DNA from: Bacillota bacterium
GTDB taxonomy: Bacteria > Bacillota > Clostridia > Acetivibrionales > DSM-1351
DNA length: 64,000 bases
Direction of reading: 5' to 3'
Assembly: GCA_023416275.1 (NCBI GenBank)
Contig: JAEZIB010000192.1
Span: 1 to 64,000, forward strand
Shown: in pieces, positions 17,890 to 27,968 of the stretch
Layout of the letters: each line of letters opens with the position of its first letter
Position numbering within the stretch: position 1 is the first letter of the stretch
Position numbers and translations under genes: made by a program
The notes under the pieces: generated by a model
Told to the model about the DNA's origin: nothing
Database searches by the model: none
Seen by the model: only the letters and a program-made list of their open reading frames with translations

Positions 17890-20800
17890 ATGAAAGCTAA
17901 AAAGCTACTATGTTCTGCATTATTATCAGTAGGAATCTTTGCAAGTAGTTTAACACCAGCACTTGCATCACAAAGTACTGATAGCGGTATTAAAGGCAGT
18001 ATATCTTCGTCGTTTGATATACAAAAAGAGGATAGCTTCTCGCCCAAGATTTCTGCAATTGATGATATAATTCATCCTACATTTATTTCAGGAGAATTAA
18101 CTGAGAAGTCTGACCAATCGCCAGAAAAAATAGTTGAGAAATATTATGGTAAAAATTTATCCTCCGATACAAGCAACGAGATAGCAATGCAATTTAAATT
18201 GGATAAGCCAGTTAAAAAGGATAAGCAATTCAAGAAAACTGAGCAATATAAGAACAAAAGAGGTAAAACCATTATAAAAACAACACAGACCTACAATGGT
18301 GTTCCTGTTTTTGGTACTAATCAAAGCTATATTGTTAATAGTGATGGCGTAATCGAATGTGTAATAGGAAGTACAGTTGAAGACATAGAAAGCAAAGTGA
18401 CTTCATCTGAAAGCTCAATACATACTACGCAGCAGGATGCTTTAAATGCAGTAGAAAAGAATTTAGGGTTTAAACCTGAATATGTAGAAAATCCTAAGTT
18501 TGATATGGTACTTTATCCTGTTGGTGATAAATATGTTTATTCCTATATGGTAAGCGTAGATTATATTAAGCCAGAACTTGGTGGTTATACTTATTATGTC
18601 GATGCAAATAGTTTGTATATTCTTGAGAAATTAAATCATGTAGCTAGTGCGGAGCAAGCTGCTACGGGAACGGGTATAGGACAACAATTTGGGAATCAAA
18701 CGGAACAATTGCCATTACAAATAGTTCATGATGATACCACAAATACATACTATCTTCAAAATGCAACTGGAAATTTTAAAACAGTTAACAAAGCTGAAAC
18801 AAGGTTTAGTGAACTAAATGATAATTGCTTCGACTCTGGAACATCAACAAACTATCAACAGGATGCAGTTGATGCACATTATAATATCACATATGTATTG
18901 AATTTCTTTGAAGACAGGTTTTCAAGAATTGGTACAAAAGATGATCCTTCTAGCAGTACATATAAAGTCATTATTGATGAGACTAATACAGAAGTAAATG
19001 CATATGGTTCACAGGATAGCGTACAAATTTGTACTGGACGTGGCAGTGCGAATAGAAGTATGGCCTGCTGTTTAGATGTAGCAGCACATGAGTTTACTCA
19101 TGGTATGCTATTTGCAGAAGGTTTGGGTTTTGGTGACGGTTTTAAAGAAATAGATTCCTTGCATGAAGGCTTGGCTGATGTGTTTGGTACAGTCTGTGAG
19201 TACTTTTACTTTAAGGACAATGAAACTGTTAAGCACAGTGGTACCAGCTTTGATTGGAACAATGCAGAAGATGCTATTGTAAGTACGAATAACTCAGAAG
19301 ATGTTATAGTTGCTGGTGCTAGAGATTGTGCTAATCCTGTTGTTGACAATTATGATAAGTACATTGCTAGGAGAGCTGAATCACACTTGGGTGGAGGCGT
19401 TATTACAAAGGCGGCATATCTTATTGCAGAGGGTGGAACTCATAATGGAAAGATCGTCGATGCAATTTCTAACGATAAAGATACTGCATATTTAAAGCTT
19501 GCAGAGATATTCTATGATGTTATCGATAATCATATGAACACAATAACCAATTTTAAACAATTTGCTGAGGCTACCGTTTTTTCTGCAGAAGAATTATATC
19601 CAAATACATCAGCAGCTCAGACTGTAAATGATGCTTTTGCTGCAGTAGGTGTATTAGTGCCGGAGGAAGCACCTACAAACTTTACTGAGACTGGCAGGAA
19701 CGGTATGAACATAGATTTCAGCTGGAATGGCATATTAGGGCACAAATATGCGATATATAGGAGAAACGTTCTTACAAAAACTCTTGATAAAGTAATGGAA
19801 ACAACTAATACTACATCTACTGTTGAGACTATATATGGAAGCTGGGATTACTTTGTTGCAGAAGTTGATGTTAACGGAGATAGGATTTCTGGATATAGTA
19901 ATGCGGTTACAATAGCAATTTTTAAACCAGGTCCGCAAAATTTAGAGGTAACCGGCATAAATGGATTAAATGTTTCTTTAAGCTGGCAGGATAGATTTCC
20001 TAATACGACAGTTTATATAGAAGTACGCGAGAGAGATGGATCAAGTGCTGCTGCTGATTATTCTGACACAGGAACTTGTACAATTGGATGTCCTCATTAT
20101 GACAGCTACGATATCACTGTGGCAGAATATGCAACAAATGGTTTTCAGTATAATAGAATTTCAGAATTTAGCAATGTGGTTACTGTTGATACACATATAA
20201 CTGCTATTGAAAATTTAAGAATGACGGGCAGAAATGGCTCTAATATTGAATTTAGCTGGGATGGAACAGCGGGTAATAACTATTCCTTGTATAGGAAATT
20301 TACAGCATCGACAAGTGCTCCTGAGAAAGTGACAGGTTCAAGTACAAATGGTACTTCAGCTAGCATAGTTGCTTTAAATGGTATGTATGATTACTATGTT
20401 GTGCAAGAAACAGCTAGTGGTGAGAGAATGTCTCACTTTGGTGATCCTGTAACAGTGGAAAACTATTTGGCGGCTCCTACAAATTTTGAAACAACATCTA
20501 TAGACGATAATAGGTATAATGTGCGTTGGGATGGACCGGCAAGAAGATGTGCTATATTTTATAGGCCTACGGGAACAACATCTGCTCCTAGCAGAAGTTT
20601 CAATTCTATACTTAGTACGACATACACTATTTATTCACTCTTGGGCAGCAACCAATACTTTGTAGCAGAAGTAGATGTATATGGGAATAGACTCTCAGAA
20701 TTTAGTGCTCCTCTTACTATCGAAAGGTTTCAAACTGCTCCTACAAACTTTCAAATGACAAATAAGGAAGGCTCCTTAGCCCAATTTAGCTGGGATGAGG

Positions 20801-21537
20801 CATCAGATTACGTCTATGAATATAGAATATACAGTAAACTTTCTGGCTCGGCAAATGACCCTGTAGAGGTCACTAATGCAATTACATCTACTACAACAGG
20901 TAGCGCTGTCACTTTAGATGGAACTTATGACTACTATTTAGCAGAGGTCAATATTCTTGGAAATAGAATTTCAGAATATAGTAATGCCGTTACTATTACA
21001 AACTATTTGGCTCCTACGAATTTTACAATGTCCTATAAAAGTGGTTTGAACGTAGAATTCACTTGGAATGGTACATCAGGAAGCAGTTATTCAATATATA
21101 GAAAGGTTACAGGAACAACAGGTGATCCTGAAAGAGTGACAGACCCAACATCTAATACAATATGCTCGCTTGATACATTAACGGGCAGCTATGATTACTA
21201 CGTAGCTAAAGTTGATGCAAATGGAAATAGACTTTCAGACTTTAGTAATGCTTTTACAGTACCTACGTATGAATTTGCTCCTTCAAATTTCACAATGACT
21301 TCCCAGATTGGAGCTGTAGCATTCTTCAGCTGGACGGGTATTTCAGGAAATAGCTATAAGATATATAAAAGGGCTACAGGTACTGCAGATGCTCTTGAAG
21401 AAGTATATGCGACAACTAATACTACAGGTTTTGCATATGTGTATGATGGTAGCTATGATTTCTATGTAGCGCAGGTGGATTCTAATGGATATAGAATTTC
21501 AAACTATAGCACTGTGGTAACTGTTGAGGCAGTATAG
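17890..21537 (+). CDS. Secreted thermolysin-family (M4) metalloprotease with seven C-terminal repeats
   Basis: 1215 residues. Signal peptide about 1-26 (ALASQ cleavage region), a propeptide with FTP/PepSY-like sequence (about 60-250, TQTYNGVPVFGTNQ), then the M4 catalytic domain: zinc ligands and catalytic Glu in HEFTH (400-404), the third ligand in HEGLADVFG, and the active-site histidine in HLGGGVITKAAYLIAEGG. From about residue 596 come seven repeats of about 85-90 residues, each opening like APTNF.MT..xG..v.FSW.G and closing like G.RIS.YSNAVTV, fibronectin-III-like in length and pattern; they may bind substrate or cell wall. It is autonomous, with AAGGAGC 9 bases before the ATG. The protease digests external protein. 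Confidence 0.92.
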   Translation: MKAKKLLCSALLSVGIFASSLTPALASQSTDSGIKGSISSSFDIQKEDSFSPKISAIDDIIHPTFISGELTEKSDQSPEKIVEKYYGKNLSSDTSNEIAMQFKLDKPVKKDKQFKKTEQYKNKRGKTIIKTTQTYNGVPVFGTNQSYIVNSDGVIECVIGSTVEDIESKVTSSESSIHTTQQDALNAVEKNLGFKPEYVENPKFDMVLYPVGDKYVYSYMVSVDYIKPELGGYTYYVDANSLYILEKLNHVASAEQAATGTGIGQQFGNQTEQLPLQIVHDDTTNTYYLQNATGNFKTVNKAETRFSELNDNCFDSGTSTNYQQDAVDAHYNITYVLNFFEDRFSRIGTKDDPSSSTYKVIIDETNTEVNAYGSQDSVQICTGRGSANRSMACCLDVAAHEFTHGMLFAEGLGFGDGFKEIDSLHEGLADVFGTVCEYFYFKDNETVKHSGTSFDWNNAEDAIVSTNNSEDVIVAGARDCANPVVDNYDKYIARRAESHLGGGVITKAAYLIAEGGTHNGKIVDAISNDKDTAYLKLAEIFYDVIDNHMNTITNFKQFAEATVFSAEELYPNTSAAQTVNDAFAAVGVLVPEEAPTNFTETGRNGMNIDFSWNGILGHKYAIYRRNVLTKTLDKVMETTNTTSTVETIYGSWDYFVAEVDVNGDRISGYSNAVTIAIFKPGPQNLEVTGINGLNVSLSWQDRFPNTTVYIEVRERDGSSAAADYSDTGTCTIGCPHYDSYDITVAEYATNGFQYNRISEFSNVVTVDTHITAIENLRMTGRNGSNIEFSWDGTAGNNYSLYRKFTASTSAPEKVTGSSTNGTSASIVALNGMYDYYVVQETASGERMSHFGDPVTVENYLAAPTNFETTSIDDNRYNVRWDGPARRCAIFYRPTGTTSAPSRSFNSILSTTYTIYSLLGSNQYFVAEVDVYGNRLSEFSAPLTIERFQTAPTNFQMTNKEGSLAQFSWDEASDYVYEYRIYSKLSGSANDPVEVTNAITSTTTGSAVTLDGTYDYYLAEVNILGNRISEYSNAVTITNYLAPTNFTMSYKSGLNVEFTWNGTSGSSYSIYRKVTGTTGDPERVTDPTSNTICSLDTLTGSYDYYVAKVDANGNRLSDFSNAFTVPTYEFAPSNFTMTSQIGAVAFFSWTGISGNSYKIYKRATGTADALEEVYATTNTTGFAYVYDGSYDFYVAQVDSNGYRISNYSTVVTVEAV

Positions 21538-21551
21538 CTAAAATTATCAGT

Positions 21552-21582
21552 ACAGGCGCTTACTTTTATAGTGAGCGCCCGT
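21552..21582 (+). terminator. Hairpin after the M4 protease gene
   Basis: A GC-rich stem with GGCGCTTAC pairing to GTGAGCGCC around a TTTTATA loop, 14 bp after the stop codon. The downstream U run is weak. Confidence 0.65.
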
Positions 21583-21635
21583 ATACTTAAATTGTTTTTA
21601 GGGCAAATTTTACATTGTATAACCATTTAATAATT

Positions 21636-21704
21636 ATTTATCTCAACTTTTGAAGTAGAAGTTGAAAATTGTAGGTATGGGAGACTTATCATTGGAAAGT
21701 TTAT
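21636..21704 (+). repeat. Dispersed repeat family 3, copy 1
   Basis: Contains CTCAACTTTT, TTGAAAATTGTAGGT and CTTATCATTGGAAAGTT. The same blocks recur at 22866-22919 and inverted at 35800-35865, each time downstream of a gene end. Confidence 0.6.
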
Positions 21705-21722
21705 TAATTTTCTTTATATAAT

Positions 21723-22589
21723 CTACAACCCAATTTTTTTGTACACCGAGGGTGAACAACCCTTGATGCTTTTGAAGGATCTATTAAAGGTGACTATGCT
21801 ATTAAAACCAACAGCATATGCTATATCTGCAATAGACATATTTGACGCCATAAGAAAAAGCTCGGCCTGTTTTATTCTATATTCATTTAAATAAAGGATA
21901 AAATTTTTCTCTGTAATATCCTTAAACATTCTTGAAAAGTAGGATTCGCTAAAGCCTACTGCCTTTGCTACATCTGACAGGGAAATATCGTTCATATAAT
22001 TAGCCTCAATAAACTTAAATGCCTCAGCAAGCTTATCCATTCCCTGCATCTTTTTTATGTTACCAGTGTTATTTTCCAGATTAATTTTATCAGCTAAAAA
22101 TTTTGATATAATTGCAAAAATATCATGGATTCTTGCGCTGATGAATAGCTCAAAACCAAAATCCTTTTTAGAATAATTCTCAACAATACTTAAAATATGT
22201 TCTTTAATACTTTCCTGAAAAGGAACATCCTTTATTGATATCTTAAAGGTACTTGATATTAAAGCCTTAATAATATTATTATTACCAAAGGTACTTAATG
22301 ACGAGGAGTCGAACTGTATAAAAATTCTTTTGCCATTATTATTGCGGTTTGAAAAACCATGAGTATCACCGCTGGCTATAAAGAGGATATCGCCTTCATC
22401 TAGCTTGAATTCTCTGTTGTTAACATTTATATTAAAATGGTTTTTTTCTATATACAAAATTTCTATCACTGCATGCCAATGCACAGGATAGTCAAAATTA
22501 TCAAAGGTATTTACTTCTAGTCTGAATGGAAAACCATCAGCGAAAATTCCTTTTTCGTGTAACCCATCAACATACATAAGTATATCCAT
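21723..22589 (-). CDS. AraC-family transcriptional regulator
   Basis: A 288-residue regulator. The N-terminal half is a cupin-like sensing domain (HWHAVIEILYIEKN, then GDILFIASGDTHGF), typical of sugar-responsive members. The C-terminal 100 residues hold two helix-turn-helix motifs: ISLSDVAKAVGFSESYFSRMFK and MSIADIAYAVGFNSIVTFNRSFK. It is encoded downstream of the GH3 glycosidase on the same strand, separated by a terminator-like hairpin, and may control that gene in response to an oligosaccharide; this is inferred from position. Confidence 0.92.
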   Translation of the reverse strand: MDILMYVDGLHEKGIFADGFPFRLEVNTFDNFDYPVHWHAVIEILYIEKNHFNINVNNREFKLDEGDILFIASGDTHGFSNRNNNGKRIFIQFDSSSLSTFGNNNIIKALISSTFKISIKDVPFQESIKEHILSIVENYSKKDFGFELFISARIHDIFAIISKFLADKINLENNTGNIKKMQGMDKLAEAFKFIEANYMNDISLSDVAKAVGFSESYFSRMFKDITEKNFILYLNEYRIKQAELFLMASNMSIADIAYAVGFNSIVTFNRSFKSIKGCSPSVYKKIGL

Positions 22590-22773
22590 AACCTGTATTT
22601 TGAGAACTTACTTAATGACAGGCATGGACTCAGAACCCCCTTTTTGTCAAATATAGAAAGCCAATTCATTACTGTTTGTGTCACCAGCGATACAGGCGGA
22701 ATGGAGGTTAGCTTGAATTATTTCATAAGCAGTCTTGCTTTCTATGTATATTTTTTAGCTCATTAAAAGGTAA

Positions 22774-22815
22774 GCCTCCATATAGGAATATTATATAATA
22801 TTTTTATATGGAGGC
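22774..22815 (-). terminator. Terminator between the GH3 gene and the AraC gene
   Basis: GCCTCCATATA and TATATGGAGGC form a perfect 11-bp stem. On the minus strand it is followed by a T-rich stretch, fitting termination after the GH3 gene. The rest of the 340-bp gap contains a family-3 repeat next to the GH3 stop and, on the plus strand at about 22700, the string TGGAGGTTAGCTTGAA also seen in the 14042-14240 repeat. Confidence 0.75.
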
Positions 22816-22865
22816 AATGTTATTTTTTTATATAGATTGAATATACAGTGTTTTATTTATTCTAA

Positions 22866-22919
22866 CTCAACTTTTCCGACAAAAAATTATAGGTGTTCAA
22901 TAATATCAATGGAAAGTTT
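22866..22919 (+). repeat. Dispersed repeat family 3, copy 2
   Basis: CTCAACTTTT followed by AAAAATTATAGGT and ATATCAATGGAAAGTT, matching the copy at 21636 apart from a short deletion. It ends 11 bases before the GH3 stop codon. Confidence 0.55.
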
Positions 22920-22929
22920 TGATTATGTT

Positions 22930-25080
22930 TCATTCCAATACAAATGAAGCCTTTAGCACATTACTGTTCGTTAAAGCTGTACTTCTTGTGTCAGGCTGGC
23001 TTCCACCTACATATATTTCAAAACTTCCAGCTTCAAGAACTGACTCACCTTCATTATTAATCAGCATCATGTCCTCAGGCAACAGGTTAAAGCTAACTTC
23101 AATTTGCTCATTAGGAAGTAAATTAATTTTCTTTACACCTCTTAGCTGCCATTTGGGGGCAACTACACTTGTTTCAACATCCTTTAGATAAAGCTGCACA
23201 ACTTCTTTTGATTCATAGCTGCCAATATTTTTAACTTTAACAGAGCAACTTATGCCATCTCCTGCTATTATTTTCTGACTTGATATAGATAAATCACTAT
23301 ACTCAAACTTTGAATAACAGAGGCCGTATCCAAAGGGATAAAGGGCATCATTTTCCATGTATTTATAGGTTCTATTTTTCATCGAGTAATCGCGGAAATC
23401 AGGCAATTCCTCAGTGGTTCTGTAGAAAGTAACAGGTAGTCTTCCAGAAGGACTAAATTCACCAAAAAGCAGGGAAGCTATAGCTCGCCCTCCCTGTGCA
23501 CCAGGATACCATGCCTGTACAATAGCTTGTACATTAGTATCAGCCCATGTTACAGATAAAGCACTTCCTGATAAAAGCACTAATATTATTGGCTTGCCTG
23601 TAGCATGTACAGCTTCTAACAATTGTTGCTGTAAGCCGGGAAGATTTAAGTCGATTTTATCTCCTGATGCATACTCATTTCCTGCATCGCCTTCCTCTCC
23701 TTCGATACTTGCATCTAGACCAAGGCACATTATTACAACATCAGATTTTTCAGCTATAGTTATTGCCTCGGCAATTCTGTCATTTTGTCTAGCTAGCCCC
23801 TGCACCCTGTCTTTGTAAAGGTGACAGCCCTCAGAATAGTTAATTCTGACTGAATCAGGAAGAGCTTCACGAATTCCTTCTAAAACAGTAATATATTGAG
23901 AAGCAGTACCAAAATAATTACCTATAAGTGCATCTCTACTGTTTGCATTTGGACCGATAACTGCTATAGATCTTAAACTATTTTTATCAAGGGGAAGAAT
24001 ATTATCTTCGTTTTTCAATAAAACTAATGAATCTTTTGCCGCTTCAAGAGCAAGCTTATTATGCTCCTTACAGTCAACGACATCATATGGAATTGATGAG
24101 TAAGGTACTTTTTCATCACTATCAAACATACCAAGCTTCATGCGAGTCATCATAAGTCTTGATACTGATTCATCAATTGTCTTCTCATCTACTAACCCTT
24201 CATTATAAGCGATTAGTAGGTTTAGATACATGTTTCCACAATTAACGTCACAGCCGTTATTTACTGCGAGTGCTACAGATTCTGGTGCAGTTTTTGTAAC
24301 CATGTGATTTTCGTGAAAGTCTTTAATTGCCCAGCAGTCTGATGTAACATGACCTTTAAAACCCCAATCTTCTCTTAAAATGTCTTTTAATAAGGTTTTA
24401 CTACCGCAGCAGGGTTCTCCGTTTGTTCTGTTATAAGCACCCATTACAGCTTCTACATTTGCTTCTTGAACTAATTTTTTAAAGGCTGGCAAATAAGTTT
24501 CGTACATGTCTTTTTTAGAAGCAATAGCATTAAAGCTGTGTCTTTCACCTTCTGGGCCACTATGAACAGCAAAGTGCTTTGCACAAGCAGCAGCTTTCAT
24601 ATATTTGCTGTCATTGCCTTGGAGACCTTCAACAAATCTAATACCTAGCCTACTCGTTAAATAGGTATCCTCACCGTAGGTTTCATGACCACGGCCCCAG
24701 CGGGGATCTCTGAAAATATTAATGTTAGGTGACCAGAAAGTAAGACCTTTATATATATCATGATCGTTTTTTTTCTGAAATTCATGGTATTTAGCTCTGC
24801 CTTCTGTAGAAATAACGTCTGCAATTTTATAGAGAAGATCTTCGTCGAAGGTGGCTGCCATACCAATTGCCTGTGGAAATACTGTTGCTATTCCAGCTCT
24901 TGCAACACCATGTAGAGCTTCGTTCCACCAGTTGTAAGAAGGTATTCCTAAACGAGGAATAGCCGGAGCGTCATGTAACATTTGCATTGTTTTTTCTTCA
25001 AGAGTCATTCGGGAAACTAAATCTTTTACACGTTCTTCAAAACTTAAAGTTTCATCTTTATATGCGGGTATTGTGTTCAT
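22930..25080 (-). CDS. Glycoside hydrolase family 3 (beta-glucosidase/beta-xylosidase)
   Basis: A 716-residue GH3 enzyme without a signal peptide, so probably cytosolic and acting on imported oligosaccharides. The N-terminal (alpha/beta)8 domain has SYNWWNEALHGVARAG, AACAKHFAVHSGPEGERHSF and the nucleophile aspartate in GHVTSDCWAI. The second domain contains LVLLKNEDNILPL and CLGLDASIEGEEGDAG, carrying the probable acid/base glutamate. A C-terminal fibronectin-III-like domain ends the protein (VVQLYLKD). GERHSFNA resembles xylosidase-type members, but the substrate cannot be decided from sequence alone. AGGAGGCC lies just upstream of the ATG. Confidence 0.93.
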   Translation of the reverse strand: MNTIPAYKDETLSFEERVKDLVSRMTLEEKTMQMLHDAPAIPRLGIPSYNWWNEALHGVARAGIATVFPQAIGMAATFDEDLLYKIADVISTEGRAKYHEFQKKNDHDIYKGLTFWSPNINIFRDPRWGRGHETYGEDTYLTSRLGIRFVEGLQGNDSKYMKAAACAKHFAVHSGPEGERHSFNAIASKKDMYETYLPAFKKLVQEANVEAVMGAYNRTNGEPCCGSKTLLKDILREDWGFKGHVTSDCWAIKDFHENHMVTKTAPESVALAVNNGCDVNCGNMYLNLLIAYNEGLVDEKTIDESVSRLMMTRMKLGMFDSDEKVPYSSIPYDVVDCKEHNKLALEAAKDSLVLLKNEDNILPLDKNSLRSIAVIGPNANSRDALIGNYFGTASQYITVLEGIREALPDSVRINYSEGCHLYKDRVQGLARQNDRIAEAITIAEKSDVVIMCLGLDASIEGEEGDAGNEYASGDKIDLNLPGLQQQLLEAVHATGKPIILVLLSGSALSVTWADTNVQAIVQAWYPGAQGGRAIASLLFGEFSPSGRLPVTFYRTTEELPDFRDYSMKNRTYKYMENDALYPFGYGLCYSKFEYSDLSISSQKIIAGDGISCSVKVKNIGSYESKEVVQLYLKDVETSVVAPKWQLRGVKKINLLPNEQIEVSFNLLPEDMMLINNEGESVLEAGSFEIYVGGSQPDTRSTALTNSNVLKASFVLE

Positions 25081-25264
25081 AAGGCCTCCTAGAAATAGCA
25101 GTATTGCCAGTATAGTATTAATTGATAGATTTATAATACCTTATCATGAGAATTAATTCATGTCGTATTTTGCTCATTGTTAATCAGTTTATGCACTCAA
25201 GATAACTAAATTAATCAATGTATACTTTAAATAAATTAAATATAATTTAGAAATATTATGTAAT

Positions 25265-25297
25265 ATTAACGTATATTATAGTATAATATACGTTAAT
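25265..25297. promoter_or_regulatory. 33-bp near-perfect palindrome between divergent genes
   Basis: ATTAACGTATATTATA, one central G, then its exact complement: 16-bp arms. It lies in the 395-bp gap between the divergent GH3 gene and the copper-amine-oxidase-domain gene, about 185 bp upstream of each. A dimeric operator is the natural reading; no other structure was seen in the gap. Confidence 0.6.
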
Positions 25298-25475
25298 AAA
25301 TGGTATTACTATGGTAATATATTCATTTCTTTATAGTGATAGGAATATATTGTCGCTATACATTAGAAGGAATAGTCATCCGAAACGCACCTCAGACCTA
25401 GACATAAGAAAAGTTATATTATTTATTAGCTGCAATAGGCGAAAGCCAAATTTTTATGTAAAGGAGATATAAGAG

Positions 25476-26402
25476 ATGGAGCTAAGAAAGAGGATATGTG
25501 CACTTAGTTTTGCTGGAGTTATGTTGTTTTCAATGGGTGCATACGCAGGAAGTAACACAGTAAAAATCACAGCATTTTTGAATAAGGGTCTTACCCTAAA
25601 GGTGGATGGTGAAGTATTAAAACCTACCGAGGATGATGGCAGCAGAATTTATCCAATAGTTTATAATGGACGTACATATGTACCGGCTAAGGTTGTAGCA
25701 GAAAAATTAGGAGCATCTGTAGATTATAATAGTGCTGGAAATGGAACTGTTACTATAACTAGTGGAGTAAGTAGTGATATTGATAATCAAGAAGGGCAAC
25801 CAGTAAAAGATGCTGAGCCAGGTAGTAACGACGACCCATCATCTGGAAATGTCAGTACTTCAGAAAAGGGAAATGGTACTCTTAATTCACCAGTAGCCAT
25901 GAATCAAAAACATACATGGACATCGACAGAAGACTACCTTGATGATACTATGACAGGAACCTACTCATATACTGTAAAAGGTGTTAAAAAAATCTCTTTA
26001 GATGACGTTGAAGATCTTGGGTTTAAAAGACCAGAGGCTAAAGACAATCTAGAATATGCTCTAGTTGATATTTTAGTTGAGGTAAGCAATGCAAAACTTG
26101 AACAGGTTGATGGAGAAGGTGATGCTTATTTATCTGCTTGGGAACGTGATATATGGGGAGTAAAAACTGCAACTGGAGAATCAATTATTGGAGCAACAGA
26201 TTACGGATTTGATGGAAGCTTAAGGAATGCTATAAGAGATGTTTGTAAATCTAAGAAGATAACTCCTGGTATGAAAGAGTCATTTAAAGCTCAAGGTAAA
26301 GTACTTATGACTTTATACAAAGATAAAACTAACTATATGGTTATAAGGAATTATGCAATTGAAGATTATAATAGTAGCTTTATTTATTTCAAATTAAAAT
26401 AA
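25476..26402 (+). CDS. Secreted protein with copper-amine-oxidase-like N-terminal domain
   Basis: 308 residues. A signal peptide (about 1-24, MGAYAGS) leads into a copper-amine-oxidase-N-like domain (about 30-110) with the recognisable IYPIVYNGRTYVPAKVVAEKLGASVDY. This domain is common in Clostridia surface proteins and does not imply amine oxidase activity. An Asp/Gly/Ser-rich linker (about 112-145) leads to a C-terminal domain of about 160 residues that I do not recognise (begins KHTWTSTEDYLDD). AAGGAGATA precedes the ATG, and a terminator follows. Function unknown. Confidence 0.82.
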   Translation: MELRKRICALSFAGVMLFSMGAYAGSNTVKITAFLNKGLTLKVDGEVLKPTEDDGSRIYPIVYNGRTYVPAKVVAEKLGASVDYNSAGNGTVTITSGVSSDIDNQEGQPVKDAEPGSNDDPSSGNVSTSEKGNGTLNSPVAMNQKHTWTSTEDYLDDTMTGTYSYTVKGVKKISLDDVEDLGFKRPEAKDNLEYALVDILVEVSNAKLEQVDGEGDAYLSAWERDIWGVKTATGESIIGATDYGFDGSLRNAIRDVCKSKKITPGMKESFKAQGKVLMTLYKDKTNYMVIRNYAIEDYNSSFIYFKLK

Positions 26403-26429
26403 AATTTAAGTTAAAAGAGATAGAAAAAC

Positions 26430-26479
26430 GAGGGCAGTTCTTGCTAGATGCATTATTTAGCGAGGACTGTCCTCTTTTT
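26430..26479 (+). terminator. Terminator after the copper-amine-oxidase-domain gene
   Basis: GAGGGCAGTTC pairs with GAGGACTGTCCTC (about 10 bp) and is followed by TTTTTAT. Confidence 0.8.
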
Positions 26480-26600
26480 ATAGCAGGGTTGGAAAATGTA
26501 ATAGGTGATAAAAAATAATAATATTCTGTAAAATATTATAAATAATTTATAATATTATTAGATTTCCATAAAATCAAAATAAAATTATAAAAAAATGCTA

Positions 26601-26629
26601 TTGACATGAATTAAATTTTGATATATATT
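26601..26629 (+). promoter_or_regulatory. Sigma-A promoter of metY
   Basis: TTGACA (26601-26606), a 17-base spacer and TATATT (26624-26629), about 50 bp before the metY start. No S-box or T-box sequence was recognised between it and the gene. Confidence 0.75.
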
Positions 26630-26681
26630 ATATTTAATAAATCCTATATAAATACTATGAAAATAAAAGGAGGACACATAT

Positions 26682-27968
26682 ATGAGCAGAAAATTAAGTT
26701 TTGATACTTTGCAGGTACACGCAGGTCAAGATATAGATAAATCAACAGGTTCCAGGGCAGTGCCCATTTATCAGACATCATCTTACGTTTTTAAGGATGC
26801 TAATCATGCAGCAGATGTATTTGCACTTCGTGATTCAGCATATTCATACTCAAGATTCGTTAACCCTACAAATGATGTTTTTGAAAAGAGAATTGCAGCA
26901 CTTGAGGGAGGTACAGCAGCGCTAGCAGTAGCTTCTGGCTCTGCAGCCATTACTTATTCAATACTTAATATTGCAGGTGCTGGAGATGAAATTGTGGCTG
27001 CTAACACATTGTATGGCGGTACTTATAATTTATTTGCTGCTACTCTTCCTAGATATGGAGTAAATACTAAATTTGTAGACCCAGATGATATTACGAACTT
27101 TGAGGAGGCTATTAACGAAAAAACAAAGGCAATATTTATTGAGAGCATTGGCAATCCAAATGCTAATATAATTGACATTGAGGCAGCAGCCAATATTGCG
27201 CATAAAAATGGGATTCCACTTATTGTTGATAACACATTTGGAACACCATATCTCATAAGGCCTATAGAATATGGTGCTGATGTTGTTGTACACTCTGCAA
27301 CAAAATTCATTGGGGGACATGGCTCTTCTTTAGGTGGAGTTATAGTTGATGGCGGTAAATTTGACTATGCAAGTGGTAAATTTCCAGGCTTTACACAGCC
27401 TGATGAAAGCTATCATGGGCTTGTGTATTCACAGCTTGGCGGAGCAGCTTTTGTGACAAAGACGAGGGTTCAGCTTCTAAGAGATACAGGAGCATCAATA
27501 AGTCCATTCAATTCATTTTTATTTATACAAGGCTTAGAGACATTGTCTCTTAGAGTTGAGAGACATGTAAGTAATTCAAAAAAAATAGCAGAGCATCTGG
27601 AGAAGCATCCATTAGTTGAGTTTGTAAATTATCCTAGTTTAAAAGGAAATAAATATTATACTTTAGCGCAAAAATATGTTCCAAAAGGAGCTGGCTCGGT
27701 ATTTACCTTTGGTATAAAGGGAGGTTTTGAGGAGGCAAAAAAGTTCATTGATAATTTAGAAATATTCTCATTGCTGGCTAATGTTGCAGATGCAAAATCA
27801 TTAGTTATACATCCAGCAAGTACAACTCATTCTCAGCTTTCAGAGGAAGATATTTTAAATGCAGGTATTAAACCAAATACAATTAGGCTTTCAATAGGTA
27901 TTGAGGATGTAGATGACTTAATTTGCGACATAGACCAGGCACTTGAAAAAAGCCAATTATTCAGATAA
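26682..27968 (+). CDS. metY: O-acetylhomoserine sulfhydrylase (aminocarboxypropyltransferase)
   Basis: A 428-residue PLP enzyme of the Cys/Met metabolism family, converting O-acetylhomoserine and sulfide to homocysteine and acetate. Motifs: LQVHAGQDIDKSTGSRAVPI near the start, ALAVASGSAAI, IVDNTFGTPYL, and the PLP lysine in VVVHSATKFIGGHGSS. The C-terminal LSIGIEDVDDLI block completes the family. Length and start (AGGAGGAC upstream) are normal. The downstream metA makes the acetylated substrate, so the two complete direct sulfhydrylation. Confidence 0.95.
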   Translation: MSRKLSFDTLQVHAGQDIDKSTGSRAVPIYQTSSYVFKDANHAADVFALRDSAYSYSRFVNPTNDVFEKRIAALEGGTAALAVASGSAAITYSILNIAGAGDEIVAANTLYGGTYNLFAATLPRYGVNTKFVDPDDITNFEEAINEKTKAIFIESIGNPNANIIDIEAAANIAHKNGIPLIVDNTFGTPYLIRPIEYGADVVVHSATKFIGGHGSSLGGVIVDGGKFDYASGKFPGFTQPDESYHGLVYSQLGGAAFVTKTRVQLLRDTGASISPFNSFLFIQGLETLSLRVERHVSNSKKIAEHLEKHPLVEFVNYPSLKGNKYYTLAQKYVPKGAGSVFTFGIKGGFEEAKKFIDNLEIFSLLANVADAKSLVIHPASTTHSQLSEEDILNAGIKPNTIRLSIGIEDVDDLICDIDQALEKSQLFR

